This document shows positions 1-8,190 of a DNA stretch of 64,000 nt, piece after piece. Within the stretch, counting starts at the first letter, position 1. Each line of letters begins with the position of its first letter. The DNA comes from Nitritalea halalkaliphila LW7 (lineage in GTDB: Bacteria > Bacteroidota > Bacteroidia > Cytophagales > Cyclobacteriaceae), in assembly GCF_000265075.1 (NCBI RefSeq), contig NZ_AJYA01000016.1, positions 124,001-188,000 on the forward strand. Reading direction: 5' to 3'. The notes under the pieces were generated by a model. That model was given only the letters and a program-made list of their open reading frames with translations. It was not told where the DNA came from and did not search any database. Both the position numbers and the translations under genes were made by a program.

Positions 1-849
1 GCAAAGAAAATTTTGTTAGTGAGTGATAATGATGCGTATAATCGCCTCTATGAGCTTTTAGGGCAAGACTATATCAATGAGAAATTGCGCCAAAAAGGGT
101 TAGCACATACGGTAATCAATCATCGGTTAAGCATTCCACTGCCTGCGGAAGAAAACCGTCATGTTAACCCGATACGTTTTTTACAGGCTGATGGAAGCAC
201 CTTATTTGAGCTGCCTGCACGGGAGGCTTCAGGCGTTTATGTTAACCAAGATGCTCCCATGTTAGCCAAGCAGTATTATATCGGGGACAGTTTGGTGTCT
301 GCTCCTATGGACTTCACGACGAAGAACAAATACGCTTTGGGTGATTTTATGGCAACTTTGGAGCGCTTGGTTTTTCCGGAGGCCTTTTCCAGTGAGCAGC
401 AGTTTGCAGTAGCCGCTGAGGATCGGGATTTTCTTCTTACGTATATGGGCATGCTGCCCCATGAAAGTCAGTTTCCCGCCTATGACCCGAAGGAATTTTA
501 CCCGAGCTACAGTAAGTTTTTCAAGTTCGGCACATCTAAGGAGCCGATTCCGGATCAGTTTCGTCTTTATAACAAGACGGGCATGGCGTATGGACACCTG
601 TTAGATGGGGGCTATTTCGTGGATGAGGAGAAGGGAATCTCCTATTTTATCGCTGCGGTCATTTATGTGAATGAAAACGAGACCTTAAATGATAATTCCT
701 ATGAATACGACGAAGTTGGATTTCCATTTTTCGCAGAATTAGGGGAGTATGTGTACCAGCATTTTGTACGCCGTCAGGAAACAGGTACCTTCACTCCCTA
801 TCAGCGGCTGGGAACATCGCCTTGGGAGCAGGCGCTGAAGAAAAAGTAG
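1..849 (+). CDS. Serine hydrolase, class A beta-lactamase-like (5' partial)
   Basis: The gene enters from outside the window; the frame is open from base 1. Visible motifs are S-D-N at fragment residues 8-10, the second conserved motif of class A beta-lactamase-fold enzymes, and K-T-G at about residue 192 within LYNKTGMAYG. The SxxK nucleophile motif must lie upstream. The C-terminal part resembles Bacteroidetes secreted serine hydrolases of unknown substrate rather than true antibiotic-inactivating lactamases, which is a family-level judgement. It ends before a hairpin terminator shared with the convergent hisA-like gene. Confidence 0.8.
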   Translation, partial: AKKILLVSDNDAYNRLYELLGQDYINEKLRQKGLAHTVINHRLSIPLPAEENRHVNPIRFLQADGSTLFELPAREASGVYVNQDAPMLAKQYYIGDSLVSAPMDFTTKNKYALGDFMATLERLVFPEAFSSEQQFAVAAEDRDFLLTYMGMLPHESQFPAYDPKEFYPSYSKFFKFGTSKEPIPDQFRLYNKTGMAYGHLLDGGYFVDEEKGISYFIAAVIYVNENETLNDNSYEYDEVGFPFFAELGEYVYQHFVRRQETGTFTPYQRLGTSPWEQALKKK

Positions 850-930
850 TGCCCATTCCAGTATGAGCCAGCTTTTAGCCAGGCCTATATGAGGTTATTA
901 GGTCGTAGGTCCAAAAAAGCTACAAAAGCA

Positions 931-964
931 AAAAAGGCGTCATCTCTTAAGTTGACGCCTTTTT
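931..964. terminator. Bidirectional intrinsic terminator
   Basis: Inverted repeat with arms AAAAAGGCGTCA and TGACGCCTTTTT around a 10-nt loop. It has an A-run on the left and a T-run on the right, so it can stop both the serine hydrolase (+) and the hisA-like gene (-), which converge here. Confidence 0.85.
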
Positions 965-999
965 CCTAGAATCACCAGGGTCTTTAAATCCGTATCGTT

Positions 1000-1737
1000 T
1001 TAAACGGTTTCGCTGAGCAGCAGATCGATGTCTTTCAGGCTTAGCTTGCCTTCGTAATAGGCTCTGCCAAAGACCACTGCATTTAGTCCCATATCGCGAA
1101 GCTGTCGGAAGTCGTCGATATCACGAACACCACCTGAGGCCGCTAGTGCCAGATTCGGAAAGCGGGCGATCAGGTCTTGGTACAAGGCGTAGTTCGGTCC
1201 TTCCATCACCCCATCACGGGTGATATCCGAAATTTTTACATATTTCAGGCCTCGCTCGTAAAAATAGTCCAGGTGATCGTATAGGTTGGTGGCTGTCTTT
1301 TTCAGACGGCCTCTAACCTTAATCAGCATATCCTCAGGGTTCACGTCGATGGCAAGGTTGATTTTTTCACGTCCATAAGACATGATCATGTTCGCAAAAC
1401 GCTCGGGATAGGCCACGGTCACGGAGGCAGCGGTAATCGTTTTAGCGCCATATTCAAAACATTTCATGACATCACCGTCTGTGGTAATACCTCCCGTGAA
1501 GTCCACTTTTAGATTGGTATAGCCGGCGATGGTTTCCAGAATATGGTAATTTTGGGGCTCTCCTTTACGTGCCCCATCTAAATCGACGAGGTGCAGGCGC
1601 TTGATCCCATGATCCTCGAAAGCTTGGGCGATTTCCAAGGGGTTATGGGAAATGATTTCTTGATTTGCAAAGTCGCCCCTTTTTAGACGGACGCATTTGC
1701 CCTCGATGAGCCAAATGGAAGGGATGATCTCAAACAT
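1000..1737 (-). CDS. HisA-family (beta/alpha)8 isomerase homologue lacking the N-terminal catalytic Asp
   Basis: A 245-residue TIM barrel of the HisA/HisF family. HisA isomerises ProFAR to PRFAR in histidine synthesis. Conserved: EGKCVRLKRGD near residues 12-22, HLVDLDGA, the phosphate loops FTGGI (about 80) and ASGGVRDIDD (about 200), the second-half Asp in NLAIDVN, and SDITRDGVMEGPN. The usual PALDLIDG/PAIDLIEG catalytic Asp is Trp9 here (PSIWLIEGK). It stands alone, with no his genes nearby. It may be a specialised paralogue or an alternative HisA; the fold is certain, the reaction is not. Confidence 0.75.
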   Translation of the reverse strand: MFEIIPSIWLIEGKCVRLKRGDFANQEIISHNPLEIAQAFEDHGIKRLHLVDLDGARKGEPQNYHILETIAGYTNLKVDFTGGITTDGDVMKCFEYGAKTITAASVTVAYPERFANMIMSYGREKINLAIDVNPEDMLIKVRGRLKKTATNLYDHLDYFYERGLKYVKISDITRDGVMEGPNYALYQDLIARFPNLALAASGGVRDIDDFRQLRDMGLNAVVFGRAYYEGKLSLKDIDLLLSETV

Positions 1738-1889
1738 AGTGATTCTGATTTTAACGGTGTAATACTTATTTCAGGCGTACGGGTCCTAATTGTACTAAAT
1801 ATAAAAAAAATGGTTGACTTTTTTACGTAAAATTGAAAAATCTTTGAAAAAATTTCTTCCGAACACCTGCTCGCCTTCCCTCTGATGCC

Positions 1890-2549
1890 CTAAAAATGCT
1901 CTTTCACCCAAGCGCGGATCTCTTCCTCCAAGGCCGCTATCTCGGCGGGACTTTTTTCCATCACACCACCGAAAAGGAGGTAACTATGAAATTCCATCTG
2001 TGTGAAATCACAGAGTCCCACACGGATCAGTCGTTCATAAGCTTCCTTTAAGCCCTCCGCTTCGATATAGGTATCAGGCGCCCCGGCGGTTTGGATAAGG
2101 CTTAGGCTTTTGCCCTTTAGGGCAAAGGGCCCTGAAGCATCTCCCTCAGGATAGGCGAATCCGGGACTGAGGACCACGTCGAGGTAGGCTTTCATCGGGG
2201 CAGGCATACTCCACCACCAGACTGGATGGAGCAGGATGATGTGCTCGGCACGACGCCAAAATTCCTGCTCCGCGGCGATCTGTGCTTCCTGTGACACCCC
2301 AGCTCGATCTGACCAGCGCTGTGCATCTAAATGACCGATGCTTTCGATCTCGCGGAGGGCGCGCAGCTGTACGGCAACTCCCCTTTCCTCCAGCGCAGTA
2401 AATAAAACGCTTTCCAGGTGTGCATTCAGGCTTTTGGCACTCGGGTGGCCAGAGAGAATAAGCACCTCCTGTGCGAGCAGCAGCTGCGTGAACAGGCACA
2501 GGCAGGCGGTCAGAAGTGCCGGGCGAAGGGTTTTCTGGCGCTGGCTCAT
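1890..2549 (-). CDS. Flavodoxin-fold NAD(P)H:quinone reductase-like protein with signal-peptide-like N terminus
   Basis: The body matches the MdaB/KefF/NQO flavodoxin-fold family, which moves hydride from NAD(P)H to quinones using bound flavin. ILSGHPSAKSLN is the flavin phosphate loop, and HPVWWWSMPAPMKAYLDVVLSPGFAY is close to the family signature (FPLWWFSMPAILKGWID type). Before it sits a basic start and a hydrophobic stretch ending LLLAQ, like a Sec signal peptide, which is unusual in this family. An ATG at 2591 is in frame upstream, but the ATG at 2549 overlaps the stop of the preceding gene as ATGA, favouring the shorter start and coupled translation with the heme lipoprotein. Confidence 0.8.
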   Translation of the reverse strand: MSQRQKTLRPALLTACLCLFTQLLLAQEVLILSGHPSAKSLNAHLESVLFTALEERGVAVQLRALREIESIGHLDAQRWSDRAGVSQEAQIAAEQEFWRRAEHIILLHPVWWWSMPAPMKAYLDVVLSPGFAYPEGDASGPFALKGKSLSLIQTAGAPDTYIEAEGLKEAYERLIRVGLCDFTQMEFHSYLLFGGVMEKSPAEIAALEEEIRAWVKEHF

Positions 2550-3205
2550 AGTTTCTGCACTACTTCCCGCTTCGGCAAGCGAATGCTCCACATGCCACGC
2601 AGGTCTCCCACTGCATGGTTGCGCGCCTTGTCCTCAGGATAGCGTTCGGTGAGCTTGGCCAGCGTCTCAGCAGCGATCTCGCTACCTTCTTTTCCATGGC
2701 AGGCGAGGCAAAACTCTCCAGGAATGGTGATGGCACGGGTGAACAGGAGCACTTCACCCCCTTCTATTTTCTGCACGTTCGGCTCCGATTTCAATTCATT
2801 TTCCACATTATAGGCATACATATCCAAGAAAGGCTTTTCCTCCTCGCGCGGTGCATCTGCTGGGTTTCGGTAGTCATAGGACACCCGTCGGATTTCGATG
2901 CCTTTCGGGGCCACCTCCTCGATCAGGCTGATGGCATTTACCTGGCAGAAGTCGATGGCGCCTACGACCCCTTCGCGCTCGATGGCCTCACGCAGCGCCG
3001 TGATCAGCTGTGCTTGGGCTTCATCTGCCAGCTCCTCGCCCCACTCTAGGGCACCCTTTAAAATGGTGGCTTCCGAAAGCTTTTTCGCCTGCATGCTTCG
3101 GTTCACCTGCTCGAACACTTCGCGGTCTACACGTTCATTCGTGCTACAAGCGATCCAGGTCCAACTTAAAAGTAGTGTGCAACTTAAGAAAAGAATGCGT
3201 CTCAT
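2546..3205 (-). CDS. DUF3365 (Tll0287-like) heme-c lipoprotein
   Basis: 219 residues. The N terminus MRRILFLSCTLLLSW leads to a lipobox-like WIAC, so this is probably a lipoprotein facing the periplasm. The DUF3365 body includes GAIDFCQVNAISLIEEVAPKG, the VSYDYRNPADAPREEE region and a single c-type heme motif CLACH near residue 168. The family is a PAS-like heme-binding sensor or electron-carrier domain. The gene overlaps the next one by ATGA, so a shared redox job with the flavodoxin-fold protein is likely, though inferred only from position. Confidence 0.85.
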   Translation of the reverse strand: MRRILFLSCTLLLSWTWIACSTNERVDREVFEQVNRSMQAKKLSEATILKGALEWGEELADEAQAQLITALREAIEREGVVGAIDFCQVNAISLIEEVAPKGIEIRRVSYDYRNPADAPREEEKPFLDMYAYNVENELKSEPNVQKIEGGEVLLFTRAITIPGEFCLACHGKEGSEIAAETLAKLTERYPEDKARNHAVGDLRGMWSIRLPKREVVQKL

Positions 3206-3501
3206 GTCGTAGGGGTCTTTAAATGGTAAAGATACTAGTTTTCAAACGCTTTTCGGCGGTGTGCTGTTCATTTCAGAAGGATTATTGCGGCCCGCAAATG
3301 AAAATTGCTCCGAAGGAGATAAAAAACAGTGCCTACGAAATAAAAGCACTTGTTAGCGCGTATTGTAAAATTTTATTTTGACTTTATAAAAGTTTCTTTT
3401 TAGTTGAAGAGATCGATGAAATATTATTTGGAATCGACGCTTTTAAATAGCAAAGATTTTACTCAATTTTGAGACCGAGTATAAACCCAAACAGCAAGGA
3501 T

Positions 3502-4745
3502 ATGCATACCTTCATGCGGCCGGAGAGCTTGATGATGAGCCACGGCTATAAACCAGAACTTTCGGAAGGGGCGATTAAATGCCCGATTTTCCAAACCTCG
3601 ACTTTTGTCTTTAAGTCTGCTGAGGAGGGCAAGGCCTTTTTTCAGGTGGCGTATGGGCAGCGGGAGCAGGACCCGAATGAGGAGCTCGGCCTCATTTATA
3701 GTCGCCTGAATAATCCTGACTTACAGATTTTAGAGGAGCGCCTATGCCTCTGGGATAAGGCGGATGCCTGTGCCGTTTTCGAGAGCGGTATGTCGGCGAT
3801 TTCTACGGTGATGCTGGAATTTTTGCGGCCAGGAGACTTTTTGCTTTACAGTAAGCCTGTATATGGCGGAACGGACCACTTCATCAACAAGGTGCTGCCT
3901 CAGTATGGCATCCGAGCATCGGCTTCACCGAGCAGGATACCCAAGAAGAGATTTTAGCGCGCATCGATGCGGGCGGCAGTCGGGAGCGCGTGAAACTCGT
4001 CTATGTGGAGACGCCCGCGAATCCGACGAACGCCCTTTTCGATTTGGCGCTTTGTCGTGCGGTGGCTGAGCAGTGCGGCGGTGCTGAGCGAGCCGTTTTC
4101 TGTGTGGATAACACCTACATGGGGCCACTTTGGCAAAGCCCCATCGCGCACGGTGCGGACTTGGTGGTGTACTCGGCCACTAAATACATCGGCGGACATT
4201 CTGACCTGATCGCTGGTGCGGTGCTGGGTAGCCAAGCCTACATGGGCCGGATCCGAGCTCTGCGTACGTTTTTGGGTAACATGGCGGGCCCCTGGACGGG
4301 CTGGCTGCTGATGCGGAGCTTAGAAACCCTAAAAGTGCGTATGGATCAGCAGGCGCTAAATGCCCGTTCGGTGGCAGATTTTCTAGCGGCACATCCGAAG
4401 GTCGCCAAGACCTATTACCTCGGTCATTTGGCAGAGCACTCCGCCCAAAAAGAAATTTTCAACAGGCAGTGCAGCACCGCTGGGGCCATGCTTTCTTTCG
4501 ACATCGTGGGTGGCGAGGCTGAGGCTTTCCGGTTTTTAAATGCGCTGAAGCTGATTAAGCTGGCCGTTTCCCTGGGCAGCACGGAGTCCCTGGCGGAGCA
4601 TCCCGCTACGATGACACACAGCGATGTGAGCGCGGAGGACCGCGAGCGTCTGGGGATTTCTCCTTCCCTCGTGCGGATTTCTGTTGGTGTGGAGCATGCC
4701 GAAGATATCATCTGGGATATACAGCAGGCCTTAGAAAAGGCGTAA
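3502..4745 (+). CDS. Cys/Met-metabolism PLP enzyme (cystathionine gamma-synthase/methionine gamma-lyase family), frameshifted
   Basis: About 415 residues once a frameshift near 3921 is repaired (GCATCGGCTTC appears to lack one G). The first part runs to QYGIRAS and the second resumes at [16 protein letters not shown]. Family features: FQTSTFVF, the [16 protein letters not shown] box, [19 protein letters not shown], and the Schiff-base lysine in [12 protein letters not shown]. These enzymes catalyse gamma-replacement or gamma-elimination on homoserine esters, cystathionine or methionine; the exact substrate cannot be read here. ATG 3502 is preferred over an in-frame TTG at 3469. Confidence 0.85.
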
Positions 4746-4811
4746 TCCTGCCCCCTCTTACCTTGCAGCTTCTGCAGGGTGCTGTAGTGTCTATTGCTTT
4801 AGTTTATATTA

Positions 4812-4832
4812 TTTTGGCGCGCAGCGCCAAAA
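4812..4832. repeat. Palindrome, TTTTGGCGC arms, 3-nt spacer
   Basis: Perfect 9-bp arms (TTTTGGCGC and GCGCCAAAA) separated by GCA. It lies four bases before the terminator hairpin and is one of the dispersed palindromes described in the findings; a relative with a TGGCGC-TC-GCGCCA core sits inside the YkgJ gene near 6909. Confidence 0.75.
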
Positions 4833-4835
4833 CAC

Positions 4836-4895
4836 AAAAAGGAGTCTTCACGTACATGCCGTTATGGCGTGAACCTGAAGACTCCTCCTCTTTTT
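4836..4895. terminator. Large bidirectional terminator hairpin
   Basis: Arms AGGAGTCTTCA (4840-4850) and TGAAGACTCCT (4876-4886), flanked by an A-run and a T-rich tail, with a smaller hairpin inside the loop. It separates the convergent PLP enzyme and dienelactone hydrolase genes. Confidence 0.8.
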
Positions 4896-4914
4896 CTGCG
4901 TTGCTTTTCGCTGT

Positions 4915-5802
4915 TTATCCGACGTGTTTTTTCAAAAAGGCCACACTGCGCTCCCAAGCTAATTTAGCCGATGGTTCGTCGTAGCGCGGGGTGGAGTGGT
5001 TATGAAAGCCATGGTTGGCCTCTGGGTAAAAATGCACTTCGTAAGTTTTACTTTCTCGTTTGAGGGCGGTTTCGTATGCCGGCCATCCCGCATTTACGCG
5101 GGTATCGAGTTCAGCGTAGTGCAACTGTAGGGGCGCTTGAATGGCGGCTACATCTTGCTCCTCGGGCTGTCCACCGTAAAAAGGCACTGCTGCGGCGAGG
5201 TTTGGTAGTTTTACCGCCATGTTATTTGCGATCCATGCTCCGAAGCAAAACCCGATGACGCCTACTTTTCCATTTCCGGCTTCGTGGTCGGCGAGGAGCT
5301 GGTGGCCAGCGATAAAGTCGCTCAGCATTTCATCGCGATTTCTTTGCGCCTGCAGGCGCCGTCCCTCATCATCATTCCCGGGGTAGCCGCCGAAAGGGCT
5401 GAGCATATCGGGTGCTAGGGCGATAAAGCCATCCAGTGCTGCCTGCTTAGCGGTATCTTCGATGTAGGGATTAAGGCCACGGTTTTCATGTACGACCAGC
5501 AGGGTAGGAAGTGGGCCGCTCCGTTCTTTCGGTAGCACGAGCAGCGCCTGGATCTCCCCTCCTCCGTCTGGGGAAGTGTAGGTGATGCGCTGGCTTTCGA
5601 TGCGGGGGTCGTCCTCCTGAAAGCGCTTCGTGCCTATGTAGTCGGGCATCAAGTAGCTACTTAGCGCGGCGATGCTAAGGCCACCTACGGTGTAGCGGGA
5701 GAGCTTGTCCATAAACTGCCTGCGGTTCAGCTGACCATGGACGTAGTAATCGTACAGGTCATAGACCTCTTGGGGCAGCTTAGGCTTCGGTGTTTTTTCC
5801 AT
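4915..5802 (-). CDS. Dienelactone hydrolase family protein, Tat-like N terminus
   Basis: 295-residue alpha/beta hydrolase of the carboxymethylenebutenolidase family. The likely triad is Cys in GVIGFCFGAW, Asp in HYAELDTRVN and His in PEANHGFHN. About 60 N-terminal residues precede the catalytic domain. They contain NRRQFMDKL followed by a hydrophobic stretch (YTVGGLSIAALSSYL), which looks like a twin-arginine signal set back from the start. So the enzyme is probably exported folded or membrane-anchored; the natural substrate is unknown. Confidence 0.85.
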   Translation of the reverse strand: MEKTPKPKLPQEVYDLYDYYVHGQLNRRQFMDKLSRYTVGGLSIAALSSYLMPDYIGTKRFQEDDPRIESQRITYTSPDGGGEIQALLVLPKERSGPLPTLLVVHENRGLNPYIEDTAKQAALDGFIALAPDMLSPFGGYPGNDDEGRRLQAQRNRDEMLSDFIAGHQLLADHEAGNGKVGVIGFCFGAWIANNMAVKLPNLAAAVPFYGGQPEEQDVAAIQAPLQLHYAELDTRVNAGWPAYETALKRESKTYEVHFYPEANHGFHNHSTPRYDEPSAKLAWERSVAFLKKHVG

Positions 5803-5815
5803 AAAGTGGTGTGGT

Positions 5816-6227
5816 TTAAGAAGAAAACAGCGTGCTGGCTAAAGTGTTCGGGGTATGGGCTGTTCCGTCGGCAGCTATTCGCTCGCCTCGTTTTGTTCTA
5901 AAAAGCGCTCCCGGCCTTTTTTTTATCAGAATAGGAAGCAGGAGCATGCCTGCGCGCTGGAGCAGCCCTGGTGATCGGGAACTGCGTAGGCGGCTGCGGA
6001 TGTCGTCGTCCAAGAGGCCCTCTCGCTCGAGGGTTTCCATGACCCGCTGCATTTTTTTTCTTTTTTTTACCTTTAAATAGGCGCACTAGGGAGAAAGCTA
6101 AAATGCCTCCACCCAGCACAGCGGCTCCGAGTTTTAGGATATCTCCCTGCTCGTTTTTGGCCACGGAGAGCTGCATGCGCAGGGTCTGCTCTAAGGCCTC
6201 GGCTTGTTTTTTCAGCTCTTCGTTCAT
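5816..6227 (-). CDS. Small membrane-associated protein, frameshifted in a lysine run
   Basis: The N-terminal part (MNEELKKQAEALEQTL) is helical, with one membrane segment (LGAAVLGGGILAFSLVRLF) followed by a lysine run. The frame breaks in the A-rich tract at about 6052-6068. The other frame then continues as MQRVMETLEREGLLDDD, to a second hydrophobic patch (LLQRAGMLLLPILI) and a stop at 5816. One repaired protein of about 137 residues is the simplest reading. ATGA overlap with the upstream YqjE-like gene indicates co-translation. Function unknown; probably an envelope-stress accessory like YqjD/YqjK. Confidence 0.65.
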
Positions 6228-6574
6228 GGCTTTTTCTTTTGAAAGAGGAATAAAAATCTTCTGAAGAAGTCCTTAAACGACTGGATAAACCCTTCGGAAT
6301 CGCGGATGATATACAGCAGGATGAAGAGCAGGGTGTAGATTAGCCCCACATAGAGGAAGCCCATAGACGGAGAGTACAACTTCTCTCCGATGAAAAAAGC
6401 CAGCCAAAGGCTCATAAATAAAAGTACCATTAGGCCAGCGAGGCCCATGGTTACCAAGATAAATATGCGGGCAATCAAGCTGCTGACCTGATCTTCGACT
6501 TCGTTTTTAAGAAGTTGCAGGCGAACTTCGATCAGCTGCTTGACGGTCTGGACGATTTCAGCGATGTTAAACAT
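6224..6574 (-). CDS. YqjE/Holin-X-like membrane protein
   Basis: 116 residues with an N-terminal amphipathic helix and two strong membrane segments (IARIFILVTMGLAGLMVLLF and FLYVGLIYTLLFILLYII) linked by a short loop. This is the layout of the YqjE/phage holin superfamily Holin-X. Nothing suggests a phage; in many bacteria such proteins are ordinary inner-membrane stress proteins. It overlaps the downstream small protein by four bases (ATGA). Confidence 0.75.
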   Translation of the reverse strand: MFNIAEIVQTVKQLIEVRLQLLKNEVEDQVSSLIARIFILVTMGLAGLMVLLFMSLWLAFFIGEKLYSPSMGFLYVGLIYTLLFILLYIIRDSEGFIQSFKDFFRRFLFLFQKKKP

Positions 6575-6633
6575 AGCGCAGATTTTCAGTTTTCGAGGAT
6601 GTAAACTCCCAATATACGCGCTTCTATCCGAAA

Positions 6634-7248
6634 TTAAAAACTACTTTCGGGTGCCGCTTCCTCGCTGCCGCTGTAGTAGCGGTAGGTCAGCACATGCTCT
6701 ACAGCCAGGCGTAGGGCTTCGTTTACGGGGAATGTTTTAGCGGCGAGCTCAAAATCGATGCCATACAGGTAGGAGTATGCGCCGCTGCTGCTGCTGACCT
6801 CCAGGCTGCCTTCCTGGACCGCCTGCTGGGCCACTTGGAAGGCGTCTGCTTTCTGGGTTTTGATTTTTTTACAGGTGATAATTTCGCGCTGCCCCTGTTT
6901 GTTTTTTCTGGCGCTCGCGCCAAAGACCCTGCAGATCAGTCCGCGCTGTGCATAGGCAGAACAAAAACCCGACTCGCCATCTTCGCTGAAGCTCTTGTAT
7001 AGGATGCAGGGTTTCGTGCTGCCGGCTTCCTCTAGCCGAAGTAAGGCTTCTTCGCCTTTTCCCTGCTCGACGATATGGAAGGCAAAAGGTAAAAATTCAA
7101 GGATGGAAGCCTGCACGGTGGGCTTGCTACAGCAAAAACCACAGCCTGGCAAGCAGCCTAGGCCGCTCTGCCCGATGAAAGCCTGCATTTCAGCGTCCAG
7201 CTCCTTATATAATTCACTGACCGCAAGGGACTTCTCCTTTAGATTCAT
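6634..7248 (-). CDS. YkgJ-family cysteine-cluster protein
   Basis: 204 residues of the YkgJ (CxxCxxCC) zinc/iron-chelating family. The cysteines are in CLPGCGFCCSKP near residues 32-41, then CILY, FCSAY, LICRVFG and ITCKK. The proteins are small, cytoplasmic and presumed metal-binding; no reaction is established. The C-terminal tail is serine rich (EVSSSSGAYSYLYG). Confidence 0.85.
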   Translation of the reverse strand: MNLKEKSLAVSELYKELDAEMQAFIGQSGLGCLPGCGFCCSKPTVQASILEFLPFAFHIVEQGKGEEALLRLEEAGSTKPCILYKSFSEDGESGFCSAYAQRGLICRVFGASARKNKQGQREIITCKKIKTQKADAFQVAQQAVQEGSLEVSSSSGAYSYLYGIDFELAAKTFPVNEALRLAVEHVLTYRYYSGSEEAAPESSF

Positions 7249-7380
7249 AGGTTGTCAAATAAAAGTTTGCGAAGGTAGAAAGAGTTTTCGAATGGTACAA
7301 TAAGAAAATGTTATGGTAGAATAAAAAGTTGGGCTGCCCTAACTTCCTACTTCTAGTTAGGTTAATTCATAGAAGCTGCC

Positions 7381-7388
7381 TATTTTTG
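7381..7388 (+). promoter_or_regulatory. Possible Bacteroidetes -7 box (TATTTTTG)
   Basis: Matches TAnnTTTG about 68 bases before the LOG-family start. No convincing -33 TTG is seen at the usual spacing, so this is tentative. Confidence 0.3.
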
Positions 7389-7455
7389 TTAGTTTGCCGC
7401 AGGCAAGCACAAAACCGGGCGGAAAGCCGTCCTTTTAGCCTAAACGAATTAAGAT

Positions 7456-8190
7456 ATGGAAGAGAAAACCAACCATTTAGACCAAAAACAGGAAGAAAAG
7501 ATCCGCAAAGCGTTTAAGGAGCGCGATTGGAGTGAGATTAAAAGTGCGGACAGCTGGGTAATTTTTAAGGTGATGTCTGAATTTGTGCAGGGCTTCGAGA
7601 AGTTAGCCAAAATCGGCCCTTGTGTTTCCATTTTTGGCTCGGCTAGAACGCCGCAGGATCACCCCCATTACAAGTGTGCGGAAGAAATCGCAGCCAAGCT
7701 GGTGCGTCATGGTTATGGTGTTATCACGGGTGGTGGACCGGGCATCATGGAGGCAGGAAATAAAGGGGCGCATTCTCAAAATGGCAAGTCGGTAGGTCTT
7801 AACATCGAGCTGCCTTTCGAGCAGTTTAATAATATTTACATCGACCCGGATAAGATCATCAACTTCGACTATTTCTTCGTCCGCAAGGTGATGTTTACCA
7901 AGTATGCACAGGGTTTCGTGGTGCTTCCGGGGGGTTTTGGGACTTTGGACGAGCTATTCGAGGCGCTTACGCTTATTCAGACGAATAAAATCGGCCGTTT
8001 TCCGATCGTCCTCGTGGGCAAGGCCTACTGGGAGGGGCTGCTCGACTGGCTAAAAGCTACGATGCTGGAGCAGCACGGCTACATCAGTGAAGGCGATTTA
8101 GATCTATTCTCTGTGGTAGACGAGCCAACAGACGCGGTAAAAGTAATCGATGAATTTTACAGCAAGTACCTGCTGTCTCCCAACTATTAA
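7456..8190 (+). CDS. LOG-family (TIGR00730) Rossmann-fold protein
   Basis: 244 residues. The nucleotide-binding hallmark GVITGGGPGIMEAGNKGA (about 95-112) and the catalytic PGGFGTLDELFEALTLIQ motif (about 156-173) place it in the lysine-decarboxylase-like/LOG family, whose characterised members are cytokinin-riboside-monophosphate phosphoribohydrolases or nucleotide 5'-monophosphate nucleosidases. An extended charged N terminus (about 50 residues) precedes the fold. The stop overlaps the next start (TAATG), so it is co-translated with the transglycosylase. Confidence 0.9.
   Translation: MEEKTNHLDQKQEEKIRKAFKERDWSEIKSADSWVIFKVMSEFVQGFEKLAKIGPCVSIFGSARTPQDHPHYKCAEEIAAKLVRHGYGVITGGGPGIMEAGNKGAHSQNGKSVGLNIELPFEQFNNIYIDPDKIINFDYFFVRKVMFTKYAQGFVVLPGGFGTLDELFEALTLIQTNKIGRFPIVLVGKAYWEGLLDWLKATMLEQHGYISEGDLDLFSVVDEPTDAVKVIDEFYSKYLLSPNY

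Noticed and set aside
1-849. Antibiotic-resistance beta-lactamase
   Set aside because: SDN and KTG motifs show the fold only; the rest resembles Bacteroidetes serine hydrolases, and the active-site SxxK is outside the window.
2338-2652. Plus-strand ORFs antisense to the reductase/heme-lipoprotein pair
   Set aside because: They have no family features and lie fully inside better-supported minus-strand genes, as do many similar shadows in the window.
6224-6574. Phage holin and prophage remnant
   Set aside because: The Holin-X/YqjE fold is common in chromosomal stress genes and no other phage gene is nearby.
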